From the NCBI GenBank assembly GCA_016177735.1, contig JACOUS010000023.1, forward strand, positions 62,001-126,000: 64,000 bases of DNA. Direction: 5' to 3'. Under the pieces are notes generated by a model. That model worked only from the letters and a program-made list of their open reading frames with translations. It did no database searches and was not told the DNA's origin. The first letter of the stretch is position 1. Each line of letters opens with the position of its first letter. The position numbers and the translations under genes were made by a program. Origin of the DNA: Ignavibacteriales bacterium (lineage in GTDB: Bacteria; Bacteroidota; Ignavibacteria; Ignavibacteriales; Melioribacteraceae). Positions 47,493-55,828 of this stretch are shown here, in pieces.

Positions 47493-47645
47493 TATTCTTG
47501 TATTGTCGTTAACATCGACTGCTGTTTTTAGCAAATGATTTTCTACAACAACAAAAGTCTATTGAGTTTGAGAGAAAGTGTCGGTGTTAGTTCCAACACT
47601 TGGCGTAATAAAGGCAACTATATAAATACATAAAAGGAACAATCA

Positions 47646-49307
47646 ATGGAATCAATCGGCTTAACATTTATTGACTGGATCATCATACTGATCTACTTCG
47701 CGTTTGTTTTGGGAATCGGAGTTTATCTCAGAAAATTCACAACAAGCGAAGAAGATTTTTTTCTTGCCGGTCGCAAAAATTCTTCATGGGTTGCCGGACT
47801 CGCATTTCTGTCTGCAAATCTCGGCGCGCTCGAACTTCTCGGAATGACGGGCAATACTTTCAAGTACGGAATGTACGTTGCACATTTTTATTGGATCGGC
47901 GCTATTCCGGCGATGATCTTTCTCGGCATTTACATGATGCCGTTCTATTACAGCAGTAAAATCAAATCGATCCCCGGTTATCTCAAACTCCGTTTTGATG
48001 AAAAGACACGCGTGCTAAACGGTATTGCTTTTGCAATCATGACTCTTCTTGTTTCGGGAATAAATCTTTATGCGATGGCTCTTGTGCTGCACACTTTTAT
48101 CGGATGGGATTGGAATATCAGCATGTGGGCTTCTGCGATTACTGTTGCGGCGTACGTTACGTTAAGCGGATTGATGTCAGCAATCTTCACGGAGATCATC
48201 CAATTCTTTTTAATATGGTTTGGATTATTTCTCGTTTCGATTCTCGGAATAATCGAGATCGGAAGTATCGATCAAATCATGAACCGTTTGCCGGAATCAA
48301 TGAACACACTTTGGTCAACTTCTTCAAATCCGATGTCGAACGGAATGTTTATTCATTGGGCTGGAATTGTTTTGGGACTCGGTTTTGTTTTATCGTTCGG
48401 ATATTGGACAACTGATTTTCTTGTTGTGCAGCGTGCATTCTCTGCAAAAGATCTTCGCTCTGCAAGATTGACTCCGCTGCTTGCATCTTTTTTCAAAATG
48501 GCATTGCCTTTCATTGTTATTCTTGCCGGATTGATTGCGATTGCTCTCTCGAACGATCCAAACAGCGGGTTTAAACTTTTGCAAGATAACGGGCAAGTAA
48601 ATTATGATTCCGCACTTCCGCTATTGATTGCCCGCTACTATCCATCCGGATTAATTGGATTAGGAATAACTGCATTGCTTGCCGGTTTCATGGCTGGGCA
48701 AGCCGGAAACATTAGCGCATTCAATACCGTATGGACTTACGATATTTATAAATCTGTTTTAAATAGGAATGCATCGGATAATCACTTGTTGTGGATGGGG
48801 CGCGCATCAACAATTGTTGGTGTTATAATTTCTCTCGGCACAGCGTACTGGGCAAAAAGTTTTCCGAGTATTATGGATTATATGCAGGCAATTTTTTCGT
48901 GGGTGAATGCGCCGCTTTTTGCAACAATGCTGCTCGGAATGTTTGTTTGGTGGATTACACCGAACGGTGCTTTCTGGGGATTGATTGCGGGAATGCTTTC
49001 ATCTTTCTTAATGTGGATGGGAGTGAAGTTTCATTGGTTCAGCGAAAGTGTAATCACAATGTCCGGTGTGCAAAGCGATATGGCGGCAAACTTTTGGCGT
49101 GCATGGTGGGCTTGGCTGATCTGTTTCGGCGTTACAATTCTTGTCAGCCTTTTCACAAAGAAAAAACCGAAAGAAGAATTGGTTGGACTCGTGAAAGGAT
49201 TAACCCAGGAAAAACACGATCAGCATTTACCGTTTATCAAGCGACCGGAATTTGTTGCAATTATTTCGCTCGCAGTTTTTATAATTCTTAATCTGTTGTT
49301 CTGGTAA
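47646..49307 (+). CDS. Sodium:sugar symporter (SSS family, SGLT-like)
   Basis: A 553-residue inner-membrane protein with about 14 helices. SSS signatures include DFFLAGRKNSSWVAGLAF, GALELLGMTGNTFKYGMYVA, YVTLSGLMSAIFTEIIQFFL and LIGLGITALLAGFMAGQAGN. The aromatic-rich middle resembles sodium/glucose and sodium/galactose cotransporters. Galactokinase and galactose-1-phosphate uridylyltransferase lie just downstream, so galactose is the likely cargo. It is related to the symporter at 26643. AAAAGGAAC precedes the ATG, and a strong hairpin (49358-49391) follows the stop. Confidence 0.93.
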   Translation: MESIGLTFIDWIIILIYFAFVLGIGVYLRKFTTSEEDFFLAGRKNSSWVAGLAFLSANLGALELLGMTGNTFKYGMYVAHFYWIGAIPAMIFLGIYMMPFYYSSKIKSIPGYLKLRFDEKTRVLNGIAFAIMTLLVSGINLYAMALVLHTFIGWDWNISMWASAITVAAYVTLSGLMSAIFTEIIQFFLIWFGLFLVSILGIIEIGSIDQIMNRLPESMNTLWSTSSNPMSNGMFIHWAGIVLGLGFVLSFGYWTTDFLVVQRAFSAKDLRSARLTPLLASFFKMALPFIVILAGLIAIALSNDPNSGFKLLQDNGQVNYDSALPLLIARYYPSGLIGLGITALLAGFMAGQAGNISAFNTVWTYDIYKSVLNRNASDNHLLWMGRASTIVGVIISLGTAYWAKSFPSIMDYMQAIFSWVNAPLFATMLLGMFVWWITPNGAFWGLIAGMLSSFLMWMGVKFHWFSESVITMSGVQSDMAANFWRAWWAWLICFGVTILVSLFTKKKPKEELVGLVKGLTQEKHDQHLPFIKRPEFVAIISLAVFIILNLLFW

Positions 49308-49357
49308 TTTGTTTTGTAAAAGGTAGTCTAAAATTTTTTGAGAGTATAACATTGAGA

Positions 49358-49391
49358 TTCTGAGTCCCCGACTGAAGCCGGGGACTCAGAA
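49358..49391 (+). repeat. Perfect 13-bp hairpin before a small gene
   Basis: TTCTGAGTCCCCG (49358-49370), loop ACTGAAGC, then CGGGGACTCAGAA (49379-49391). It lies 51 bases after the symporter stop and ends 21 bases before the next ATG. There is no T-run, so it is more likely a REP-type palindrome or an RNA-processing hairpin than a terminator. Confidence 0.6.
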
Positions 49392-49412
49392 TTTAAAAAA
49401 TGGAGAAGGCAA

Positions 49413-49616
49413 ATGAAACCAATCTGGTATTTTGTTGGATTAATACTTTTGACAATCGGCGGAATAATTTTTTTGAACGGTATTTATCTGCTCATCAATC
49501 CGCCGGAAATAAAAACAGTACTTGCAGAAACTCATCCAAGTATTTGGTGGGGAATAATAATGGTTGTATCGGGATTGCTGTTGTATCTAAATAATAGAAA
49601 CAAAATTATTTCGTAG
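49413..49616 (+). CDS. Small membrane protein downstream of symporter
   Basis: A 67-residue protein with two hydrophobic segments (WYFVGLILLTIGGIIFLNG, about 5-23, and WWGIIMVVSGLLLYL, about 45-60) and a conserved-looking loop LINPPEIKTVL between them. A good ribosome-binding site (GGAGAAGG) precedes it. I do not recognise the family. It stands between a sodium symporter and galK, as small membrane genes also stand after the other symporter at 26643. An accessory role in transport is inference. Confidence 0.6.
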   Translation: MKPIWYFVGLILLTIGGIIFLNGIYLLINPPEIKTVLAETHPSIWWGIIMVVSGLLLYLNNRNKIIS

Positions 49617-49624
49617 ATGGGATT

Positions 49625-50800
49625 ATGGAAATCATAGAAACGATAGAAAAGAAATTCAAAGAAATATTTAATGAAGAACCGTTAATTGTAAACTCGCCGG
49701 GCAGAGTCAATTTGATTGGTGAGCATACAGATTACAACAACGGTTTTGTGCTGCCAGCGGCAATTGATAAATCGATTTGCTTTGCAATTACGCCGAGAAG
49801 CGACGAAACATGCAAACTTTTTTCATACGATATGTACGATAGTTACGAGTTCGGAATTCCGGGTTTCGAGTTTTCGACAAAAGGCTGGCCCAACTATTTA
49901 ATGGGCGTTGTCGATCAATTAAAAAAAGCCGGACACAAAATAAAAGGATTCAATTGTGTATTCGGCGGAAACATTCCAATCGGTGCCGGACTTTCATCAT
50001 CAGCCGCACTTGAAGCCGGATTGATTTTCTCGTTGAATCATATTTTTAATTTGGGAATCGACAAACTTTCGCTTGTAAAACTTGCACAGAAAGCCGAGAA
50101 CGAATTTGTCGGCGTGAAATGCGGAATTATGGATCAGTACATAAATATTTTTGGAAAGAGCGGAAACGTTCTCCGCATCGATTGCCGTTCACTAGAGTAT
50201 CAATACTTTCCATTCGATTACAAAAACATTTCAATTGTACTGTTCGATACACGGGTGTCGCATTCGCTGGCTTCATCGGAATATAACCAGAGAAGAAAAG
50301 AATGCAATGCCGGTGTCGAGTTAATCAAAAAATATTCTCCGCAAGCCACGAGTCTCCGCGATGTAAATGTAGAAATGATGAAAGAGTACGAATCGAAAAT
50401 GGACCCGGTTACTTACCGCAGATGCAAATATGTTGTCGAAGAAAATGAAAGACTCAATAAAGCATGTAACGCACTTGAGGTTCACGATTTGAAATCTTTC
50501 GGCTCGCTGATGTATCAAACGCACGAAGGACTCAGCAAAGATTACGAAGTAAGCTGCACCGAACTTGATTATCTCGTCGAACTCACAAAAGATAATCCGA
50601 AAGTTTACGGCTCGCGTATGATGGGAGGCGGTTTCGGCGGATGCACAATCAATCTTATTGAAAATGATGCGATCAATGAAATTAAATCGTTCGTAAAAGA
50701 AAAATATAAAAGCATGTTTAGTATCGATCCGAAAATTTATGTAACAAAAATTAACGACGGCACGCAAATAATTAGAGAGAATACAATTGCTGAAAGATGA
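49625..50800 (+). CDS. galK: Galactokinase
   Basis: A 391-residue cytoplasmic GHMP-family kinase that phosphorylates galactose at C1. The galactokinase signature is at the N-terminus (SPGRVNLIGEHTDYNNGFVL, about 24-43), the ATP-binding loop is GNIPIGAGLSSSAALEAG (about 118), and the C-terminal motif is GSRMMGGGFGGCTINLI (about 330). The length is normal for the family. It overlaps galT by 14 bases, so the two are translated together. Galactose is probably delivered by the upstream symporter and released by the GH2 and GH53 enzymes downstream. Confidence 0.97.
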   Translation: MEIIETIEKKFKEIFNEEPLIVNSPGRVNLIGEHTDYNNGFVLPAAIDKSICFAITPRSDETCKLFSYDMYDSYEFGIPGFEFSTKGWPNYLMGVVDQLKKAGHKIKGFNCVFGGNIPIGAGLSSSAALEAGLIFSLNHIFNLGIDKLSLVKLAQKAENEFVGVKCGIMDQYINIFGKSGNVLRIDCRSLEYQYFPFDYKNISIVLFDTRVSHSLASSEYNQRRKECNAGVELIKKYSPQATSLRDVNVEMMKEYESKMDPVTYRRCKYVVEENERLNKACNALEVHDLKSFGSLMYQTHEGLSKDYEVSCTELDYLVELTKDNPKVYGSRMMGGGFGGCTINLIENDAINEIKSFVKEKYKSMFSIDPKIYVTKINDGTQIIRENTIAER

Positions 50801-51839
50801 ATTGAACGGCATCCCGCACAGAAGAAAAAATATTTTGACCGGTGAATGGATTTTGGTTTCGCCGCACAGAACGCAGCGCCCGTGGCAAGGTGAAGTGCAC
50901 AAAACTTCGGGTGATATCCGCCCCGTGTACGACCCGGCTTGCTATTTGTGCCCGGGAAACAAACGTGCAAACGGCGAGATCAATCCAGATTATAAAAGCA
51001 CATTTGTTTTTACGAATGATTTTTCGGCGCTGTTGGAAAGTACACAATCAAAAAAAAATGATGAAAGAAAACTGCTCGTCGCAAAAAGTGAAAAAGGAAT
51101 TTGCAGAGTAGTAAATTTCTCGCCGAGACATGATTTAACACTTGCAGAGATGAATGAAAAAGATATTGAACATGTAATAACAACCTGGCAGAATGAATTC
51201 AAAAATCTCGGCTCCAATCCAAACATAAATTATGTTCAGATATTTGAGAACAAAGGTGCGATGATGGGAAATAGTAATCCGCATCCTCATTGCCAGATTT
51301 GGGCGCAAGAAAGTATTCCGATGGAACCGAAAAAGGAGTTGAAGAATTTCAAACAGTACTACAAAAAAAATAATCGCAGTCTGCTTGCCGACTATTTAAA
51401 ACTGGAATTGAAACTGAACGAAAGAATCGTTTACGAAAATTCTTCTTTTGTGATAGTGGTTCCTTTCTGGGCAGTGTGGCCCTTCGAAACGATGATTATC
51501 TCGAAAAGAAAAATTGCGGACATTCTTCACTTCAACGAGAAAGAGAAAAAAGATTTTGCCAACGCATTAAAAACAATCACAACGAAATACGATAACTTGT
51601 TCAAAACTTCTTTTCCGTATTCATCGGGATTGCATCAAGCGCCGGCTGACGGCAATAAACATAATGAGTGGCATTTTCACATGCACTTTTATCCGCCGCT
51701 GCTGCGATCTGCAAGCATAAAAAAATTTATGGTCGGCTACGAGATGCTTGCAGAACCACAGAGAGATATTACTCCCGAACAAAGTGCAAAAGTTTTAATG
51801 GAATTGTCATCCGTTCATTACAAAACGAATTTGAAGTAG
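50787..51839 (+). CDS. galT: Galactose-1-phosphate uridylyltransferase
   Basis: A 350-residue Leloir-pathway enzyme that swaps galactose-1-phosphate with UDP-glucose. The N-terminus HRRKNILTGEWILVSPHRT is nearly universal in GalT. The zinc site is CYLCPG (about 52-57), and the catalytic motif is HPHCQIWAQ (about 168), in which the second His is the nucleophile. There is no ATG start; a TTG at 50787 lies inside galK, and another TTG at 50802 is possible. A galE gene (UDP-glucose 4-epimerase) is not in the window. A terminator follows at once. Confidence 0.95.
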   Translation: MLKDELNGIPHRRKNILTGEWILVSPHRTQRPWQGEVHKTSGDIRPVYDPACYLCPGNKRANGEINPDYKSTFVFTNDFSALLESTQSKKNDERKLLVAKSEKGICRVVNFSPRHDLTLAEMNEKDIEHVITTWQNEFKNLGSNPNINYVQIFENKGAMMGNSNPHPHCQIWAQESIPMEPKKELKNFKQYYKKNNRSLLADYLKLELKLNERIVYENSSFVIVVPFWAVWPFETMIISKRKIADILHFNEKEKKDFANALKTITTKYDNLFKTSFPYSSGLHQAPADGNKHNEWHFHMHFYPPLLRSASIKKFMVGYEMLAEPQRDITPEQSAKVLMELSSVHYKTNLK

Positions 51840-51869
51840 GCAAGGGTTTCTTAAACCCTTGCAATTTTT
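51840..51869 (+). terminator. Terminator of the galKT operon
   Basis: GCAAGGGTTT (51840-51849) pairs exactly with AAACCCTTGC (51853-51862), followed by AATTTTTAT. It begins one base after the galT stop codon. Confidence 0.8.
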
Positions 51870-51893
51870 ATGACACAAAAGAATTTTAAGTAT

Positions 51894-52123
51894 GTACAGT
51901 TACGTAAAATATATGTGTGGATATTTTTTAATAGCCACGATCGTCAGGTCGTGGGAGGATGTTTCTCTTGCCAATAGGTTTTAACCATAATTTAAAACCA
52001 ATTTTGGCTAAAGCAGGAATTACAGAGCTCGTTATCTTCTCCGGCATATCACCGCAAAGCGGGATCCAGTTTACACGGGAAATGCCGGAGCTATTTAAAA
52101 AACAAATCTTACGTAACTTCAAA
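51894..52123. mobile_element. MITE-like palindromic element, copy 2 (inverted orientation)
   Basis: Bounded by AGTTACGTAA (51898-51907) and its exact complement TTACGTAACT (52110-52119), diverged from the ends of the intact copy at 63148. The inside holds CCACGATCGTCAGGTCGTGG (51935-51954) and, on the minus strand, the GTGTAAACTGGATCCCGC to GCGGTGATATG segment also found in copy 1. An 81-codon frame runs across it and into the GH2 start, but I regard that as spurious. It occupies most of the gap between galT and the GH2 gene. Confidence 0.65.
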
Positions 52124-52157
52124 CAGTTACCAAGTTCTAAAAATGTAAAGGCATACC

Positions 52158-55100
52158 ATGAAGAAAAAATATTTACCCCTGATAATTCTGCTTGGATTTT
52201 TTAGCAGCGTCTGTTTCCCACAAGTCAACTTCGATATAAATAAGTATATCGAAAATCCGCAAGTAGTTGGCGAGAACAAAGAAAAACCAACAACAATTTT
52301 AGTTCCGTATCATAATGTTGAATTAGCATTATCGAGAAAGAAAGAAGAATCAAAATTTTATTTCTCATTGAACGGGCAATGGAAATTTAAATGGCAGATT
52401 AACCCGTCGTTGGTTCCAAAAGATTTTTACACAAAGGATCTCGACGATAAAAAGTGGGATAACATTACCGTTCCATCAGTTTGGCAGATGCAAGGATACG
52501 ATCACAACATTTACAGAAACGTGCCGATGGAATTTTATCCGTACGATCCTCCGAAAGTGCCCGATGATATTAATCCGACCGGGCTTTATAGAAAGACTAT
52601 CAATATTCCCGAAGAATGGAACGGCAGAAAAATATTTCTTCATTTTGACGGAATACAATCTGCCGGATTTGTTTGGCTGAATGGTGAGTATGTTGGGTAT
52701 CACGAAGACGGAATGACGCCGGCTGAATTTGATATCACCGATAAAGCTGCTGAAGGCGAGAATGTAATTTCCGTTATGGTTATCCGCTGGAGCGACGGTT
52801 CGTATCTCGAAGATCAGGACATGTTCAGATTTTCCGGCATCTACCGCAATGCGTACATTTATTCGAAACCGAATGTGACTCTGCGCGATCTCTTCATCAA
52901 AACCGATCTCGATGAAAATTATACCAACGCAGATTTAATTCTCGATCTCACTTTATTGAATTATGCTAAAAGTTCTTCGACCGTAAAAGTGAAATATTCT
53001 TTGTATGATAATTCAAAAAAGTTAGTCTTTACCGAAAGCAGTGATAAGATTGATGTTAGCGGCGAAACAAAAAATACATTAACGAAAAAAGTTACGGCAC
53101 CGCAGAAATGGTCTGATGAAAAACCAAATCTATACACGCTTGTTATCGAACTGCTTGATGAAAAAGGAAACACGGTAGAAATTTTGAGTCAGCGAGTCGG
53201 CTTCAGAGAATTGGAAATTAAAAACGGAATTGCGATGCTGAACGGAGTGCCGGTTTATTTCAGGGGAACGAACCGTCACGAGCACAATCCGAAAAACGGA
53301 AGAACACTCACGAAAGAATTGATGATCGAAGATATCAAGTTGTTGAAACAGTTTAATTTGAACGCTGTGAGAACATGCCACTATCCGAACGATCCTTTGT
53401 GGTACGACTTGTGCGATGAGTACGGAATTTATTTGCAAGACGAAGTTAACGCAGAATGCCATTACACGGAAAATACTTTTCCCGAAAGAGAAGAATATTT
53501 TGATTCGTTCATGGATCGTTTTGTGAGAATGGTTCAACGCGATAAAAATCATCCGTCTGTTGTAATGTGGAGTACCGGCAATGAATGCGGGCTTGCGAAG
53601 CCGCATTATACAATGGCGGACTTCATTAAAAAATTTGACCCGACAAGATTTTTGATGCACCAATCAAACTGGCCCGATGGCGAAGCTCCGTATGTTGATA
53701 TTATTGGTCCGCGCTACCCGACTCCTTCGCGTTTGCGTGAGATCGGGCTCGGTACTTCGAAGCCGGTTGTAATGGGCGAGTATGCCCATGCGATGGGAAA
53801 TAGTCTCGGCAACTTCGATGAATTTTGGGAAACGATTTACTCAATTCCGAAATTACAAGGCGGGTTTGTTTGGGATTGGGTCGATCAAGGTTTGGAAGTG
53901 AAAGCACGTTTCGTAAAAGATTTTTCATCGAATGATTTCCAATGCGGAGTGATGGGAAGCCCCGAAATTGTGAAAGGTGTTGAAGGCAATGCATTTAAAC
54001 TGAGCGGCGTTGATGATTGGGTTGAAGTGTATGACGATCCGCATCTCGATATTACCGGGAAAAATCTTGTGATTGAAGCGGTTGTATTTCCGCAAAAATT
54101 TTATCAGGAAAATTCGATCGCTGCAAAAGCTTTTCAATTTGGAATCGAGCAGCACACGAGCGACACGTTGAGTTTTCATATTAACTCTTACGACAATTCG
54201 CTCAAAATAAAAGTGCCGGATGATTGGTACACCGGCTTCCACAAAATTAAAGCTGTGTACGACGGCATGAACATGACTTTGTTTATCGACGGCAAAGAGT
54301 TCGGCACGAAAAAATATCACGAGAAAATTTACACAACACATTACCCGGTTTATATCGGCAAAGATGCTTACAAAAATACAGATGCACATCTCGGATGGAT
54401 TTCCGATTTTATTTTCGATGAAGTGAAAATTTTTAACGACACAAAAACTGAAAATGCTCAGCCGGTTTTGTGGTTGAAGTTCGATGAAGTAATTGAAAGC
54501 AACGAAACATATTTTACTTACGGAATTTTCCCGTTCTGCCACAATGGAATGATTACGCCGGATAGAAAAGCTCAGCCGGAACTTTGGCAGGCAAAACACA
54601 GCATGTCGCCGGTTCGTTTTTATTCGGAAGATCCGGCAAGCGGAATTTTCAAAGCAGTTAATAAATTTTCTTTCACGAATTTGAACGAACTAAACACAGA
54701 ATGGTTTCTGTATAAAAACGGCAGACTCGAAAAATCAGGCAAAGTGGAACTTGATGCTGCACCGCAATCGCAAAAAGAATTTCAGATTCCAGTTCCGCAA
54801 AATTTAGACGATAACGATTACGTAATTGAATTGAGCTGTAAACTCAAAAAAGATGAGCCGTTCAGAAGCAAGGGATTTGAAGTTGATTTCACACAGTTCG
54901 TTCTGAAAGAGAAAAAGAATTCTTTGGCACAGAATAATTCGTCGAAGAAAAATTTGAAAGTGAAAGTTGGTGAGAATGAGAAAGAATATTCTATTTCGTC
55001 CGGTGACGTAAAATATTTGATAGATAAAACGAGCGGTGCGCTAAGCATGTTTGAAAAAGGAAATAATATTTTTACTTTGATGAATGCAAATGTTTGGCAT

Positions 55101-55820
55101 GCGCCCACTTCAAATGAAAAAATGAATTGGGGAAAAGCCGAAGCGGAAGATTGGTACAGAATGGGTTTGAACGAGTACGTTAACAAAACGGAAAGTGTAG
55201 AATTCAAAACCGCCGCAGATTCATCAAACGTTATTGTGAAATTGAAATCGTACATGACTTTTCCACGCACAAGCGATTACATACTCAACGAATTTGAGTA
55301 CATATTCACAAACAACGGTGAAGTTACGATAAAGCATAAAATGACTCCGCTCGGATACTTTGATGTTGAGTGGCTGCCGTGCATCGGCTTGGCAATGAAA
55401 GTTCCCGATTCATATCAAACAATTAAATGGTACGGGCGCGGTCCGTATGAAAATTACAACGACCGCAGAACGGGAAGCAAAATTGGAATTCACACTACGC
55501 AAATCGATCAAGTTCAAAATCCGTACACAGAGCCGCAAGAATACGGAAATTATTCAGGCGTGAAATGGGTCGAAATAAAAAATCAAAAAGGAAGCGGAAT
55601 AAAAATTAGTGTGGAAAAAGAAATTGATTTTTCCGCTGTGCCGTTTTATAATCTTGATAGATCGCGCTACACTTATCAATTATTGCAAGATGATTTTTCG
55701 AGAGTGAAAATAAATTATGCCGCAAGCGGAGTAGGCGATACACCGAATCCGACGATGCCGCAGTATCGCGTTTATCCGCAAGTGCATTCAAACACAATTA
55801 CTATTAGTCCGTTGGATTAA
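52158..55820 (+). CDS. GH2 LacZ-type beta-galactosidase with inserted lectin-like domain
   Basis: A 1220-residue exported enzyme (signal peptide LPLIILLGFFSSVCFPQ). It has the LacZ order: sugar-binding domain (about 45-215), Ig-like domain (about 225-330) and TIM barrel from about 335. The acid/base Glu is in STGNECG (about 472) and the nucleophile in GEYAHAMGNSLGNF (about 539). Between GGFVWDWVDQG (about 571) and CHNGMITPDRKAQPELWQAKH (about 790) a concanavalin-like (LamG) domain of about 200 residues is inserted (DDWVEVYDDPHLDITGKN, FDEVKIFND). The rest is the usual LacZ C-terminal region (WYGRGPYENYNDR). It hydrolyses terminal beta-galactosides, probably from galactan cut by the GH53 enzyme next to it. 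Confidence 0.93.
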   Translation: MKKKYLPLIILLGFFSSVCFPQVNFDINKYIENPQVVGENKEKPTTILVPYHNVELALSRKKEESKFYFSLNGQWKFKWQINPSLVPKDFYTKDLDDKKWDNITVPSVWQMQGYDHNIYRNVPMEFYPYDPPKVPDDINPTGLYRKTINIPEEWNGRKIFLHFDGIQSAGFVWLNGEYVGYHEDGMTPAEFDITDKAAEGENVISVMVIRWSDGSYLEDQDMFRFSGIYRNAYIYSKPNVTLRDLFIKTDLDENYTNADLILDLTLLNYAKSSSTVKVKYSLYDNSKKLVFTESSDKIDVSGETKNTLTKKVTAPQKWSDEKPNLYTLVIELLDEKGNTVEILSQRVGFRELEIKNGIAMLNGVPVYFRGTNRHEHNPKNGRTLTKELMIEDIKLLKQFNLNAVRTCHYPNDPLWYDLCDEYGIYLQDEVNAECHYTENTFPEREEYFDSFMDRFVRMVQRDKNHPSVVMWSTGNECGLAKPHYTMADFIKKFDPTRFLMHQSNWPDGEAPYVDIIGPRYPTPSRLREIGLGTSKPVVMGEYAHAMGNSLGNFDEFWETIYSIPKLQGGFVWDWVDQGLEVKARFVKDFSSNDFQCGVMGSPEIVKGVEGNAFKLSGVDDWVEVYDDPHLDITGKNLVIEAVVFPQKFYQENSIAAKAFQFGIEQHTSDTLSFHINSYDNSLKIKVPDDWYTGFHKIKAVYDGMNMTLFIDGKEFGTKKYHEKIYTTHYPVYIGKDAYKNTDAHLGWISDFIFDEVKIFNDTKTENAQPVLWLKFDEVIESNETYFTYGIFPFCHNGMITPDRKAQPELWQAKHSMSPVRFYSEDPASGIFKAVNKFSFTNLNELNTEWFLYKNGRLEKSGKVELDAAPQSQKEFQIPVPQNLDDNDYVIELSCKLKKDEPFRSKGFEVDFTQFVLKEKKNSLAQNNSSKKNLKVKVGENEKEYSISSGDVKYLIDKTSGALSMFEKGNNIFTLMNANVWHAPTSNEKMNWGKAEAEDWYRMGLNEYVNKTESVEFKTAADSSNVIVKLKSYMTFPRTSDYILNEFEYIFTNNGEVTIKHKMTPLGYFDVEWLPCIGLAMKVPDSYQTIKWYGRGPYENYNDRRTGSKIGIHTTQIDQVQNPYTEPQEYGNYSGVKWVEIKNQKGSGIKISVEKEIDFSAVPFYNLDRSRYTYQLLQDDFSRVKINYAASGVGDTPNPTMPQYRVYPQVHSNTITISPLD
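53897..54510 (+). other. LamG-type domain inserted in the GH2 catalytic barrel
   Basis: A coding segment of about 205 codons with concanavalin-like beta-sandwich pattern (YIGKDAYKNTDAHLGWISDF, then FDEVKIFND). In E. coli LacZ the flanking motifs WDWVDQ and the downstream NGLV...RTPHPAL block are separated by only about 30 residues, so the insert breaks that loop. Confidence 0.65.
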
Positions 55821-55828
55821 TAAAAGAG

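Noticed and set aside
47571-47597. AAGTGT/ACACTT inverted repeat before the second symporter considered as an operator
   Set aside because: Short and seen once in the window; nothing links it to a regulator.
51959-52204. An 81-codon plus-strand frame between galT and the GH2 gene
   Set aside because: It lies across the palindromic MITE-like copy 2 and runs out of frame into the GH2 start; no ribosome-binding site and no protein-like pattern.
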